64,000 bases of DNA from Acinetobacter sp. CFCC 10889 (GCF_003268395.1 NZ_LQXQ01000004.1:1-64000); one strand, 5' to 3'. Positions 31,360 through 41,101 are shown, counted from the stretch's first letter. Numbers and translations: made by a program. The notes: generated by a model not told the origin, from the sequence alone.

Positions 31360-32109
31360 ATGATGAAACCACATTATTTACTTGCACTGATTGGGGCTGG
31401 ATTACTTACTGCATGTACATCACAACCCATTAGTCAAAAAAGCAATGCAGAATATACACCCGCAGCAGTTCAAGCTGAAAGTAGCACAAACCGTGTCAGT
31501 ACAAGTCAACAATTAGGTACAAAATGGGGCGATGACGTTAGCTCTTATGTACAGCAGGTAAATTTAAAAAGATTATCGAATCAACCTGTTGATGAAACAC
31601 AAATTCGCTATGCGGGTAAACAATTTTCAGGGCGTAGCATTAACAGTATTTCTCTTGCAGCAGGGAAAGTCAGCTTTTCTGTACTTGATGATCGTGGGCA
31701 AAATTTAGCGATGTATCGGGAAGGGCAACGTTATTTCCTTTCAGGTAATGATGGACAGAGTTATCAATTGCGTTATACCAATAGCAGTGCACAAACTTTT
31801 GAGGTTGTAGCAAGTGTGGATGGTTTAGATGTATTAGATGGTCGTCAAGCATCTCGCCAAAAAAGTGGTTATGTGTTGCATCCTTATAGTTCGATCTCAA
31901 TTGAAGGGTTTAGAAAGAGTAATAGTGCAGTGGCGTCATTTACCTTTAGTTCGCCTCAGCAATCGTATGCAGCTAATAATTCACAGGGTTCAATTCAAAA
32001 TACAGGGATTATTGGCACAGTGATTTATGAATTAAAAGCGCCGAAAGCTGAACGAGTGCCACAAAATGCTGGGTATGCACCTGCACCAAATGCATTTCCT
32101 GCGGATTAA
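31360..32109 (+). CDS. Putative lipoprotein, first of a tandem paralog pair
   Basis: 249 residues. The signal peptide ends in LLTAC (Cys near residue 19). The mature part begins with a low-complexity linker and then a beta-rich domain: LGTKWGDDVSSYVQQVNL, GQSYQLRYTNSSAQTFEVVASVDGLDVLDG and SGYVLHPYSSISIEGFRKS. I do not recognise a named family. The next gene (32283-33050) is a clear paralog of the same domain. AGGA lies 6 nt before the first ATG. The bare domain with a C-terminal APNAFPAD suggests a conserved surface or periplasmic protein. Confidence 0.75.
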   Translation: MMKPHYLLALIGAGLLTACTSQPISQKSNAEYTPAAVQAESSTNRVSTSQQLGTKWGDDVSSYVQQVNLKRLSNQPVDETQIRYAGKQFSGRSINSISLAAGKVSFSVLDDRGQNLAMYREGQRYFLSGNDGQSYQLRYTNSSAQTFEVVASVDGLDVLDGRQASRQKSGYVLHPYSSISIEGFRKSNSAVASFTFSSPQQSYAANNSQGSIQNTGIIGTVIYELKAPKAERVPQNAGYAPAPNAFPAD

Positions 32110-32282
32110 TTTTCTAATGTTATAATGTTACATAAATGCAAAAAATAAGCATTAGAGAAATTGCAAAATTCGGGTTATGCTCAATCTGATAATAATCTTA
32201 GTGCCTTAAAAAAATGACTATTCAATTGAAGAAAATCAATTTTGAATAGATGCCAAGTCATCTTTGAAAAAAGGTAATGATC

Positions 32283-33050
32283 ATGAAAATTATAAATTAT
32301 TTTTTATGTTTGCTCATGTGTGTATTTCTTGCTGCTTGTAGTAAAAAAGAGTCGCAAAGTGATGTATCGGCTTCAAGCAATTCATCAACCACAACAAGTG
32401 CAGATGCTGCTGCAACGGATGCAAATAATGATGTTGCAAGTGATGAAAAACTTGGGACTAAATGGGGCGATGAAATTGACTCATCAGTGACTGAAGTTGA
32501 TTTAGAACGTAAGTCAAATTCTCCAATTGCAGAAACCTTAGTACGTTATGCTGATAAGCAATATCAAGGCAAACCGATTCAAGGAATTTCAGTCGCAGGT
32601 GGAAAAATTAGCCTAACGATTATTGATGATCGTGGTGATACGATTCCTTTATATCGTGTGGGTTCAAACTATTTTTTAGCAGGGCGTGACGGGCAAAGTT
32701 ATCAACTGCATTATGAAAATAACACCAGTAAAACCTTTGAGATCGTGACAAGCGTGGATGGTGTAGATGTGATTGATGGCAGTACAGCATCACGCAATAA
32801 TTCAGGTTATGTTCTGCATGCACATGATACTTTAACCATTGAAGGTTTCCGTAAAAGTGCTGATGCAGTGGCTTCATTTACCTTTGGCAAGCCTGAGGAA
32901 TCCTATGCTGCAAATTCTGACAATGGTTCCATTCAAAATACAGGCATTATCGGAACTGTAGTGTATGAACTAAAAGCACCTGAAGAAGACAAAAAACCAA
33001 TCAATAAATATGCGCCGCCACCAAATGCTTTCCCAGCAGATCGTGATTGA
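32283..33050 (+). CDS. Putative lipoprotein, second of a tandem paralog pair
   Basis: 255 residues. Lipobox LAAC near residue 18, then a Ser/Thr/Ala/Asp-rich linker, then the domain shared with the preceding gene: LGTKWGDEIDSSVTEVDL, GQSYQLHYENNTSKTFEIV and SGYVLHAHDTLTIEGFRKS; the last 70 residues of the domain are nearly the same (SIQNTGIIGTVVYELKAP, PNAFPAD). Start at 32283, 8 nt after AAAAGGT. The pair probably arose by tandem duplication; a regulatory split between them is possible because the gap is 173 bases. Confidence 0.75.
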   Translation: MKIINYFLCLLMCVFLAACSKKESQSDVSASSNSSTTTSADAAATDANNDVASDEKLGTKWGDEIDSSVTEVDLERKSNSPIAETLVRYADKQYQGKPIQGISVAGGKISLTIIDDRGDTIPLYRVGSNYFLAGRDGQSYQLHYENNTSKTFEIVTSVDGVDVIDGSTASRNNSGYVLHAHDTLTIEGFRKSADAVASFTFGKPEESYAANSDNGSIQNTGIIGTVVYELKAPEEDKKPINKYAPPPNAFPADRD

Positions 33051-33114
33051 AAAATAGATGAGATTTAGGGTATTTTCTTTAAGTGGAAAATACCTTGAAT
33101 AAAAAGAGAATGTT

Positions 33115-33510
33115 ATGAAAAAAATGACCATGCTTATTTTGGGCTTATTTTGTCTAAATACAGCACCAGTATTTGCAAATAGCTATGAAGATTCATTTAA
33201 GAAAGCCATTGCGACCCAAGCAACAGCTGACGATTTTTTGAAAAATTATGAAGCAACCCTAAATGAATTAGAGAAAAAAATTGAGGGTTGGAGTGCGAAA
33301 CCTGATGAAAGTGCAGAAGTATGGTTTCCAATTTGTATTGGCTATGAAAATATGGCAACGATTTTGAAAAATAATGTGAAATATAAAAAACAGTTTGATG
33401 AAAGTTCTTTTGCAGCTGCAATGAATTATGATGAAACTGTTGAAAATTATCAAAATGAAATCGAACTTGCTGCTGATCTATGTCAAAAAGCCAAAAAAGC
33501 AATGCCGTAA
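33115..33510 (+). CDS. Small secreted protein, function unknown
   Basis: 131 residues with a signal peptide (MLILGLFCLNTAPVFA, cleaved before NSYED). The mature part is helical and charged, with two cysteines (CIGYENMA and DLCQKAKKA) that may form a disulfide. I do not recognise the family. It follows the lipoprotein pair on the same strand by about 65 bases and shares a terminator with sbcC on its far side. Confidence 0.65.
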   Translation: MKKMTMLILGLFCLNTAPVFANSYEDSFKKAIATQATADDFLKNYEATLNELEKKIEGWSAKPDESAEVWFPICIGYENMATILKNNVKYKKQFDESSFAAAMNYDETVENYQNEIELAADLCQKAKKAMP

Positions 33511-33576
33511 CTATTTTGTAATTCACCAAGTGATTCATCAAGATGGTTAAAGCTATATTGATGATATTATTGAATG

Positions 33577-33603
33577 AATGGCAGCATGAAGCTGCCATTT
33601 TTT
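33577..33603. terminator. Bidirectional terminator overlapping the sbcC stop
   Basis: AATGGCAGC/GCTGCCATT form a perfect 9-bp stem around ATGAA; T-rich on the plus strand. On the minus strand it begins at the sbcC stop codon. Confidence 0.8.
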
Positions 33604-36600
33604 AACTCACTACTTCAATGGTACTTGCCCCTGCACCCAAAGGCTTGACCTGAATCTGTACAGGAATGCGTTCATGCATGTCCTGAATATGGGAAATGAG
33701 CACCACTTTACGTCCTTGGTTTTGCAATTGATCAAGTGCATTCATAACCATGTGCAATGATGAAGCATCAAGCGTACCAAAACCTTCATCAATAAACAGC
33801 GATTCAATTTTCATTGAACCCGATGCCATATTGGCAATTGCCAAAGACAAGGCGAGAGCAGTCAGGAAAGATTCACCACCTGAGAGCGAAGCCACAGAAC
33901 GGGTTTCACCATCCATATCATGGTCAATAATCGCTAAACTCAAAGAGTTATCCAGACGTTTTAAAGTATAACGTTGAGATAACATCGCCAATTGCTGATT
34001 GGCATGTTCAAGTAAAATATCGAGGTTAAACTGTTGAGCATAATCACGGAATTTCTTGCCTGTGGAATCACCCATTAAGCCTGAAATTTTGCTCCAGCGA
34101 TGTTCTTCCTGTTGGACTTCTAAAATCTGATCTGCAAATTGTTTTTGTTTTTGCACATTGCTGTCATGTTTTGCTAGATCAATTTTGATCTGATCACGAA
34201 TCTCTGACTGCGCTTTCAGTGTTTCAATATTCGCCACAATCAACTGCTGTAATTGTGCAAAATCAATTTCAGGTTGTTGCAAAGCATGTTCAGCCAGTTG
34301 CGCCTGAATGGTTTTAAGCACAGAACTTGCTTCGTGCAGTAAGCGTTCAGTATTTTGCAGGTTTTGGCGAATCTGCTGTTCCTGCGCAGACGTGATCTGT
34401 GTTAGTTCAGCCAGATCATTCACCTGAAAATCAGCATGAACATTCAACCAGTTTTGAATATCACGATTCACTTGATTTAGATTGTTTTGGCTTTGTTGCT
34501 GTTGAGCTTGTAATTGCTCTACACGGCTTTTTTGCTGATCGTGTTGGCTACGTGATTGGTCAAATTGCTGTTTCAGATGCTGATATTGTGTTTGTAAATT
34601 TTGGCGTTTAGCATCATGTTCAGCCAACCATTCATTCGGTTTAACATCACTTAAACTGGTCATTTCTAAGATCAGTTGATTGGCTTTTTCTGTATTTTGT
34701 AGTCCTTTAGTTCTGATCGCATTGAGGTTTTCAGTGCTCTCAGCAATTTGCTTGGACGTATTTTCCAGATTTAGTTGTACTGTCTGAAGCTGTTGCGATG
34801 CATGATCAAGTTGTTGTTTCAATTGCTCAAATTGTTCAAGTTGTTGGAAACGTAGTTTGAGTTGTGTATGCAGTTGCTGTGCTTGTACAGTCGTCTGTTG
34901 TTGCCATTGTTCTTTTTCAGTATCAGATAAGCATGCCGCAAGATGTGAAACCTGCTGTTGTAAATTATGTGCATTTTGCAGTAAATGTTCAGCCTGTTGG
35001 ATATTCTGCATCAATTGTTGCTGTTGTTTAATATTCACAATCGACTGATTGGTCTGTGTTTCAATATGCTGTAAATCGAACTGATTTTGCTGAATAAATT
35101 GTTGGATTTTTTGTGTAATTTCAGCAGATGATAAGTTCAGATCTAGTTGAATATTCGCTGTTTGAATCTGCTCATTTAAAGCATTCACAACTAGCGCAGT
35201 CTTCTCAGAATTGCTTTGAATCACAGCTTTTAATTGTTCATGCTCAGCAGAGAATTTGCTAAAAGATTGCTGTGATTGTTGCCAAGTTTTTAAAGCCTCT
35301 TGTTCCTTAATAGTTGCTTGCTGTTCTTGCTGTTGATGCAGATCAAACAAGGCTTTAGACACCGCAGAATCATCCACTTTATAGGGATGCGAAGTGCTGC
35401 CACAGACCAGACACGGTTCGCCATCAGTCAATTCTGCACGTAAATGTTCAACATTTTCAGTATGCAATAAACGTTGTTGTTGCAGTATTTCCTGCAATTT
35501 CAACCGTGCGTCTTTTGCTGATTGGTAGTCTTGTTCTACAATTAAGGTGCTTTTTTCAGTTTGCTGTAATTGCGCCGTGATCTGGCTAAATTTTTCATGG
35601 ATCTGCAAAGATTCATTTTGTAAATCAAAGAATTGATTGAGCTTTTGTTGAGTCACATCCAGTTGATTGCGTTGATGAATCTTTAAATCACGTTGTAGTC
35701 GCCCTTGTTCAACCTGTTGTTCAAGTTGTGCACTATTTCCAAACTGTGCAATGACTTGTTCTAATTCAGTTTTTTGTGCACCGAGCTGTTGCTCAGCTTG
35801 TGCTGAATTACCGAGTTGATTTTCAATATTTTGATAGTGCTGAATAAATTGGGCGAGTTGCTGTAGATGCGCAGATAAACCTTTATCTAAAGTTGTAAAT
35901 TGTTGGGTAGATAACAGTTGTTCATTGACATGATTTTTCTGTTGTTGAATCTGCTGAATCTGTTGCTCAAGTTGCTGTTTTTGTTGTGCATAAGGTTGTT
36001 GAGTCTGTTCTAATTCAATAAGCTTTACTTGAGTTTTCTTAAACTCAATCACGATACGATCACGTTCGGTATTACAGTCACGTACTGCATTAATCTTATT
36101 TAGATTTTTATTTTCAAAATTTTGAATTTCAGCCAGTGCAGTTTCAGCTTGCAGATATTGAGTTTTTTGAGCTTCAAATTGTGTTGATAATTCATTAAAT
36201 ATATTTTGTTGTTGCTGAATTTGTGGCACAAGTTCCTGTTCAGCTTTGATCAGTTGCTGTTGCTGAAACACATAAGGACGAATTTCGGAGAATATTTCCA
36301 AACGTGTTAAACGTTCATGCTCAGGTGCTAAGCTTTGTTGTTCTTGAAGATAAGTACCAACCTTTTGCTGTTTTAAAATAATCTCTTGATCAAACTTTTG
36401 CTTACGTTCAAACCAGAGGCGTTGCTTTTCAAGTTGTGCCTTTTTAGCATCCAGTTTTTGATATTCAGCATCAACCATTTGAAACTGATTGGATAATTCA
36501 GTGACCTGTTCATCTGAAAGGATCTCGATATGTCCAAGCAGATTTTCAAGTTCTTTACGTTTTACTGCAACGGCTTTGGTACGTTCAAAAGCCAATTGAC

Positions 36601-37198
36601 CGATCTTGGCAAAGATTGAAGAATTGGTTAAATATTCAAGTAATTCACCTCGTTCATTGTCACGGGCTTTTAAGAATGCGGTGACTTCAGATTGTGCCAA
36701 CAGTACCGCACGGGTAAACTGCTCAAAAGTGAGTTGGGTGATTTGATGAATACTGGCATCGACGGCTTTGGCTTTATCTGCAACCACCACACCATCAGTC
36801 AGGCATTTTAAATAACGCTGTACGCTTTGCAGTTTTCCATCAGCTTTTTCACGTGAACGTTTCAGTTCCCAACGGGCTAAATAATGTTTCTGATCCTGTG
36901 CCACAAAAGTCAGTTCAGCAAAACCATGCGCCGTGCCACGACGTAAAACGGTCAGTGGTGAATTGGTCAGTAATTCTGATCCATCAACATCAGTGAGTTT
37001 GCCATCACTGTCTTTTAAACGTGGAATTTTATTAAACAGGGCAAGACACATCGCATCTAAAATGGTGGATTTGCCTGCACCTGTTTTCCCCACAATCGCC
37101 ACTAAACCTGCCGAAGCCAAAGGTTCAGATTCAAAATCAATAAAATGTTCACCTGAAAGAGATGCCAGATTTTTAAGTCGAATAGATAAAATTTTCAT
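33602..37198 (-). CDS. sbcC: Exonuclease subunit SbcC (Rad50-like)
   Basis: 1198 residues. The ATPase of the SbcCD nuclease, which opens hairpins and processes DNA ends. Walker A GKTGAGKST at residues 37-45; a very long Gln-rich coiled coil from about 180 to 1050, broken near 600 by the zinc hook EPCLVCGS (CxxC); then the ABC signature ASLSGGESFLTALALSLA near 1100 and Walker B SLFIDEGFGTLDASS near 1134. Size is in the normal range for Acinetobacter. The coiled coil has unusual long stretches of Q and QQQ. SbcD is 9 bases upstream, so the two form one operon. Confidence 0.95.
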   Translation of the reverse strand: MKILSIRLKNLASLSGEHFIDFESEPLASAGLVAIVGKTGAGKSTILDAMCLALFNKIPRLKDSDGKLTDVDGSELLTNSPLTVLRRGTAHGFAELTFVAQDQKHYLARWELKRSREKADGKLQSVQRYLKCLTDGVVVADKAKAVDASIHQITQLTFEQFTRAVLLAQSEVTAFLKARDNERGELLEYLTNSSIFAKIGQLAFERTKAVAVKRKELENLLGHIEILSDEQVTELSNQFQMVDAEYQKLDAKKAQLEKQRLWFERKQKFDQEIILKQQKVGTYLQEQQSLAPEHERLTRLEIFSEIRPYVFQQQQLIKAEQELVPQIQQQQNIFNELSTQFEAQKTQYLQAETALAEIQNFENKNLNKINAVRDCNTERDRIVIEFKKTQVKLIELEQTQQPYAQQKQQLEQQIQQIQQQKNHVNEQLLSTQQFTTLDKGLSAHLQQLAQFIQHYQNIENQLGNSAQAEQQLGAQKTELEQVIAQFGNSAQLEQQVEQGRLQRDLKIHQRNQLDVTQQKLNQFFDLQNESLQIHEKFSQITAQLQQTEKSTLIVEQDYQSAKDARLKLQEILQQQRLLHTENVEHLRAELTDGEPCLVCGSTSHPYKVDDSAVSKALFDLHQQQEQQATIKEQEALKTWQQSQQSFSKFSAEHEQLKAVIQSNSEKTALVVNALNEQIQTANIQLDLNLSSAEITQKIQQFIQQNQFDLQHIETQTNQSIVNIKQQQQLMQNIQQAEHLLQNAHNLQQQVSHLAACLSDTEKEQWQQQTTVQAQQLHTQLKLRFQQLEQFEQLKQQLDHASQQLQTVQLNLENTSKQIAESTENLNAIRTKGLQNTEKANQLILEMTSLSDVKPNEWLAEHDAKRQNLQTQYQHLKQQFDQSRSQHDQQKSRVEQLQAQQQQSQNNLNQVNRDIQNWLNVHADFQVNDLAELTQITSAQEQQIRQNLQNTERLLHEASSVLKTIQAQLAEHALQQPEIDFAQLQQLIVANIETLKAQSEIRDQIKIDLAKHDSNVQKQKQFADQILEVQQEEHRWSKISGLMGDSTGKKFRDYAQQFNLDILLEHANQQLAMLSQRYTLKRLDNSLSLAIIDHDMDGETRSVASLSGGESFLTALALSLAIANMASGSMKIESLFIDEGFGTLDASSLHMVMNALDQLQNQGRKVVLISHIQDMHERIPVQIQVKPLGAGASTIEVVS

Positions 37199-37207
37199 GG
37201 CAACTCC

Positions 37208-38461
37208 TTATGCTTTGTGTTCATCTTCAAGTGATTTTTCGGCTTCATGAACGAGGCTTAAAAAGTCTTTCAGCACAGCATCATCATTGGCATAACCATT
37301 TTTTTCCCAGATTTGTTGAAACAGTTTTTCAGGTGTTGGTGGTTCTAAACTGACTTGAACTGCATCATCGCCATTTTTTTCTGTGGTTAGATACTGTCGG
37401 GAAATACGCACTAAACGATAACGATTTGGTGGCAAAGCATCTTCAAACTGTTGTCTTAAATTAGGCTGTGGCGGAACATGGGTATGGTACTCAATATCCA
37501 CATATTCACGCTGATCAATATCGTCAATTTCACCACTTGCTAAGGCTTTTAACTGCGTAAACACTTCATTCAGTTCGCCTTTGATCTTATGCAGTTTGAT
37601 ACTGCGTGGAATGGCAATCGCTTCATAGTGAAAACGCGATTCATCATTTTTTGATGGATCAATCGTAACTTCAACAATCTGATGTTTATAGTTTATTTCA
37701 CTGAACGAGAGCGGAATTGGCGAACCGCTGTAGCGGATATGTTCCTGACCGACTTTCTGTGGTTTGTGCAAATGCCCAAGTGCAACATAGTCAATCACAT
37801 CATCAAAAAGTGCTGTCGAAAGTGCTTCTTCATTACCAATAATAATCGGGCGTTCTGAGTCCGAAGTTTCACCGCCTTGCATGTGAGCATGTGACATCAA
37901 AATTAAAGCTTGATCATCGGTTTTACGTTTTTTAGCTGCTGAAATCAGTTGCTGATGCACATAGGCAATCGCATTTTGGCTATTGGTTGTGTGTTCATTT
38001 AACCCTGTAATTTCTGCAGGACGTAAAAAGGGTAGAGCTAGACACCATGCGACTGTATTTTTATTTTCATCATGGAGTGGGATCAGTAAACGGTCTAAAT
38101 CAATTGAACTTTCATTGTTCTTATGGATGACACCGACTGTTTTAGCATGGTATTTTTCAAGTAATGGTTCAACCTGTTCGATACGATAACCTGAGTCATG
38201 GTTACCTGCAATCATGAGGGTTTGCATGTGTGGTGCAAGATCGTGGGCATCTGCAAGGAATTGGTAAAGCTGTTTTTGTGCCGATGAAGCGGGATTGATT
38301 ACATCGAAAATATCGCCTGCAATGAGCAAAGCATGTGGCTGTTTTTCTTTGATTTGTTCGAGTAACCATGCAAGGAATTGTTCATGTTCGTATTGACGGG
38401 AATGGTTATAGAAAAATTGTCCCAAATGCCAATCTGAAGTATGAAAAAAGCGTACAGTCAT
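37208..38461 (-). CDS. sbcD: Exonuclease subunit SbcD (Mre11-like)
   Basis: 417 residues. The metallophosphoesterase nuclease of SbcCD. Motifs HTSDWHLGQ near residue 7, AGDIFD near 47, GNHDSG near 82, MSHAHMQGG near 181, and LGHLHKPQ near 222 supply the two-metal site. The C-terminal part carries the SbcC-binding region. It is the first gene of sbcD-sbcC. Confidence 0.95.
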   Translation of the reverse strand: MTVRFFHTSDWHLGQFFYNHSRQYEHEQFLAWLLEQIKEKQPHALLIAGDIFDVINPASSAQKQLYQFLADAHDLAPHMQTLMIAGNHDSGYRIEQVEPLLEKYHAKTVGVIHKNNESSIDLDRLLIPLHDENKNTVAWCLALPFLRPAEITGLNEHTTNSQNAIAYVHQQLISAAKKRKTDDQALILMSHAHMQGGETSDSERPIIIGNEEALSTALFDDVIDYVALGHLHKPQKVGQEHIRYSGSPIPLSFSEINYKHQIVEVTIDPSKNDESRFHYEAIAIPRSIKLHKIKGELNEVFTQLKALASGEIDDIDQREYVDIEYHTHVPPQPNLRQQFEDALPPNRYRLVRISRQYLTTEKNGDDAVQVSLEPPTPEKLFQQIWEKNGYANDDAVLKDFLSLVHEAEKSLEDEHKA

Positions 38462-38537
38462 GTGAACTCAAGTCTTTGAAATGCCCTGTGTAATTTAGCA
38501 TGTTTTTCATTGTTGGACTTGAGTGATATGTATTTAA

Positions 38538-38559
38538 GCGACAAAAAGTGTCGCCTAAA
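38538..38559. terminator. Hairpin between sbcD and the zinc-ribbon gene
   Basis: GCGACA/TGTCGC around AAAAG, extended by TTTA/TAAA with one mismatch. It lies just after the zinc-ribbon gene on the minus strand. There is no strong T-run, so terminator function is likely but unproved. Confidence 0.5.
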
Positions 38560-38583
38560 TTTCAAGAGTATTTCACTATATGA

Positions 38584-39228
38584 TCAACGAGATTGGGCTT
38601 TCATTTTCTTTAAAGCATTTAAAATATAATAGCGACGCTGTTCATTTAAATCACCACCAAACGTGTAGGAACTCGTACCCTCGAGCACAATTGCTTCTTG
38701 CTCGTAACGCTGAAACCATGGTTTTGAAATACCATTATTAATTGATGAAATCTCACGCCATAGAAATGATTTTTTACTGCCGATTGGACCGACACCTGTA
38801 AAAATCGTTCCACCTTCACGATTGGCATGTATTTCGACTTTACCAAATACACTCATGAGGCATTGTATGATCATGAGAATTGAACCGAGTAAAAAGGGGA
38901 TACCAAACAGAGATTCAAATAAACTAAATTGTTGATTTGCTATCTGTGAGCCGTAGAGCATGCCGAGTGAAAAGCCTGACCAAACTAAGGTAAATGGAAT
39001 CAAATACAATGCTGTAGCACTACGTGTCGTCGCTCCAAAAATGACTTCATTGGGTTTGGGTTCGTACCATGCACCACTTGGAGCTTGATTGATTTGGAAC
39101 TTGGAGTCCGTATCATTTAAACCTTCTGAGGCTTTAAAGATATGTGAGCAAAATGTACATTTGGCAATATTATCTTGAATATTAATGTTTTCGTTTAAGA
39201 TTGTTGAGTTGCATTGAGGGCATTTCAT
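38584..39228 (-). CDS. Zinc-ribbon membrane protein, function unknown
   Basis: 214 residues. Begins with a zinc-ribbon: CPQCNSTILNENINIQDNIAKC and CTFC (MJ0042-like, residues 3-30). Two hydrophobic helices follow (near 73-93 and 103-126), then a beta-rich C-terminal domain. I do not recognise the function; similar proteins are annotated as hypothetical in Acinetobacter. The ribbon is in the cytoplasm if the helices are two-pass. It lies alone between sbcD and the VOC gene. Confidence 0.65.
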   Translation of the reverse strand: MKCPQCNSTILNENINIQDNIAKCTFCSHIFKASEGLNDTDSKFQINQAPSGAWYEPKPNEVIFGATTRSATALYLIPFTLVWSGFSLGMLYGSQIANQQFSLFESLFGIPFLLGSILMIIQCLMSVFGKVEIHANREGGTIFTGVGPIGSKKSFLWREISSINNGISKPWFQRYEQEAIVLEGTSSYTFGGDLNEQRRYYILNALKKMKAQSR

Positions 39229-39322
39229 AATGTATGAGTAACCTTTATTATTTTAAATAAATCAAAGTATTAAATTATTTACTTATTAAATTCAAATGAA
39301 CGATTTGCTTAAATGACATGAT

Positions 39323-39703
39323 TTAAGCACCTGCATGAGCATCAATTTGTACCAAACCAAAAGTGTTATTGTCTGTATCTAAAAAGTAACCTTGCCAACA
39401 TTTATTGGGAATGGCGAATTTTTCCATTGCAACTTGACCGCCCAAAGCTAATATTTTTTCAGCAGTTTGATCAAAATCAGCAACTTCAAATGAACAGGTA
39501 AATGCATTGGTTCCACAATGTGTTGGAGGCGTTTGTGCAGGGCGTTCGAGTAAACCGCCATGAATATTCGTAGTTTCGATCTGATAATATTGGATTGGTA
39601 AGCCTTCGACTTTAGTAAATGTCCAACTAAAAACTTCACTGTAAAATTTTACTTCTCGCTCAGGATTTGAGGATTGGATTTCGAAGTAGGTGAGGGCGGT
39701 CAT
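39323..39703 (-). CDS. VOC-family protein (glyoxalase/bleomycin-resistance-like)
   Basis: 126 residues, a paired beta-alpha-beta fold. The start MTALTYFEIQSSNPEREVKFYSEVFSWTFTKVEG is a strong VOC signature; GGQVAMEKFAIPNKCWQGYFLDTDNNTFGL is the matching second half. Possible metal ligands are scattered (E8, H in NAFTCSFE region, E in the second half); the substrate is unknown. Monocistronic. Confidence 0.85.
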   Translation of the reverse strand: MTALTYFEIQSSNPEREVKFYSEVFSWTFTKVEGLPIQYYQIETTNIHGGLLERPAQTPPTHCGTNAFTCSFEVADFDQTAEKILALGGQVAMEKFAIPNKCWQGYFLDTDNNTFGLVQIDAHAGA

Positions 39704-39811
39704 TGTTATTATTCCTGTTTGATTTTTACTTAAAGATAAAGCAATTTTGCAAGTTTCAATGTATAAATACTGAAACTATAAAAACGATGAAAATTTTGGA
39801 ATATTGATGTC

Positions 39812-39949
39812 ATGAACAAAGAAAAGCTCAATGAACTGCGCTCCAAAATTACTATTCCACTTGCTGAGGCTTTGGCTTTACTCAGGCAATATGATGAAAA
39901 TATTGAACGATGTATACAGGCGTATCACGATGAAAATATAGGAAAAATT
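39812..39949 (+). repeat. Direct repeat, copy 1, coding for the shared N-terminus
   Basis: 138 bases that match 40461-40598 at 134 positions. Beyond both ends, the two genes lose similarity sharply, which suggests recent recombination between them. Confidence 0.85.
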
Positions 39950-40456
39950 TGTTTTGAAACAGCTTGTGAGTCAATGGTTGCAGAAAAATATTATTATGAC
40001 GTTTCATATCAAAATAATGTAAAAAAGGTCGTTGAAAAAATTATACACATCAATGATGCACTGAATGAAATGCCGATCAAATTAACGGTAGAAGAAAATC
40101 CTGAAACTGTAAGCAATATTGGTTTTTTTATTTGGGCAGCAGATGAAGATTTGGAATTTATTGTTAGTGAGAAAAATAGACGATATTTCATACCAAGCGA
40201 TGATTTTTCCTATGTGATTGAAATTTTTAGATCAATGTATCCTGTTTTAAATCCTTGCTCAGGAAAAATGGAACGGTATTTTGATGCTTGTTTTGATAAT
40301 TATTTTGGTCAAGAGACTATTCAACGTATTATTTCAAAGATTCAAATATTAAATTTTTTAGATATTAATGTTATGAATTTTTTAGCAAAAATTGTTCAAT
40401 GCCTTGAAGAAAAAATGTCTATAGGTACTTATGTTGTTGTTGAGGGAAATCAGTAA
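39812..40456 (+). CDS. Mosaic protein with TS-N/UBA-like N-terminus, first of two paralogs
   Basis: 214 residues. The first 46 residues (MNKEKLNELRSKITIPLAEA onward) resemble the EF-Ts N-terminal UBA-like fold: LxxLR, T, L and IxxxI positions line up with the TS-N pattern. This part is nearly identical at DNA level to the next gene (134 of 138 bases). The C-terminal part diverges from its neighbour but shares the SMYPVLNP, FDACFDN and CLEEKMSIGTYVV pattern. I do not recognise a named family. It overlaps no gene, and the next ATG is 4 bases after its stop, so the three genes 39812-41605 form one operon. Confidence 0.6.
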   Translation: MNKEKLNELRSKITIPLAEALALLRQYDENIERCIQAYHDENIGKICFETACESMVAEKYYYDVSYQNNVKKVVEKIIHINDALNEMPIKLTVEENPETVSNIGFFIWAADEDLEFIVSEKNRRYFIPSDDFSYVIEIFRSMYPVLNPCSGKMERYFDACFDNYFGQETIQRIISKIQILNFLDINVMNFLAKIVQCLEEKMSIGTYVVVEGNQ

Positions 40457-40460
40457 AGTG

Positions 40461-40598
40461 ATGAACAAAGAAAAGCTCAATAAACTGCGTTCCAAAATTA
40501 CTATTCCACTTGCTGAGGCTTTGGCTTTACTCAAGCAATATGATGAAAATATTGAACGATGTATACAGGCGTATCACGATGAAAATATAAGAAAAATT
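40461..40598 (+). repeat. Direct repeat, copy 2, coding for the shared N-terminus
   Basis: Partner of 39812-39949 (134 of 138 bases match). It is the start of the second paralog gene. Confidence 0.85.
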
Positions 40599-41099
40599 AG
40601 TGAGGAAATAGGCTGTGATGAAAGAAAAGCTCAATTGTATTATCAAAAATTTGGTTTTGACATGCAAAAGATCCAATATCAGCATAATAAAAATTCGCAT
40701 ATTCCATGCATAATTTTAAAATATGGTGAACGTATAGATATATATCCACGTGTGGGTTTTACTATTTTAGCTGAAGATATAAATTATAATGAAAATATAT
40801 CATCAGATTATCAGCAATATTTTGCCTATTTAGAGGATTGTGATGAGGTTTTACCGATTATTAAAAGTCTTTATCCAATCTATAACCATCGCTTTAATAA
40901 AATAGAAAAAGATTTTGATGTATGTTCGAAAAGCAATTATTTTGAGCATTCCACAATACATAAATTAGTTGATCAATTAAAAGGCAAAGCAAACAATTCA
41001 GATTCCCAAGAATTATCTGATTTTATTTATTCACTTATTGCATGTCTTGAGCAACAAATGAAATTTGGACATTATGTGGTGATTGCAGGGAATTTATAA
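40461..41099 (+). CDS. Mosaic protein with TS-N/UBA-like N-terminus, second paralog
   Basis: 212 residues from the ATG at 40461 (the longer frame from 40431 reads through the end of the preceding gene). The N-terminal 46 residues are almost identical to the preceding gene's, then diverge: a different linker, followed by a homologous C-terminal segment with SLYPIYNHRFNKIEKDFDVC and CLEQQMKFGHYVVIAGN. The sharp break after residue 46 is what makes it a mosaic. The following gene starts 2 bases after its stop. Function unknown. Confidence 0.6.
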   Translation: MNKEKLNKLRSKITIPLAEALALLKQYDENIERCIQAYHDENIRKISEEIGCDERKAQLYYQKFGFDMQKIQYQHNKNSHIPCIILKYGERIDIYPRVGFTILAEDINYNENISSDYQQYFAYLEDCDEVLPIIKSLYPIYNHRFNKIEKDFDVCSKSNYFEHSTIHKLVDQLKGKANNSDSQELSDFIYSLIACLEQQMKFGHYVVIAGNL

Positions 41100-41101
41100 A
41101 A

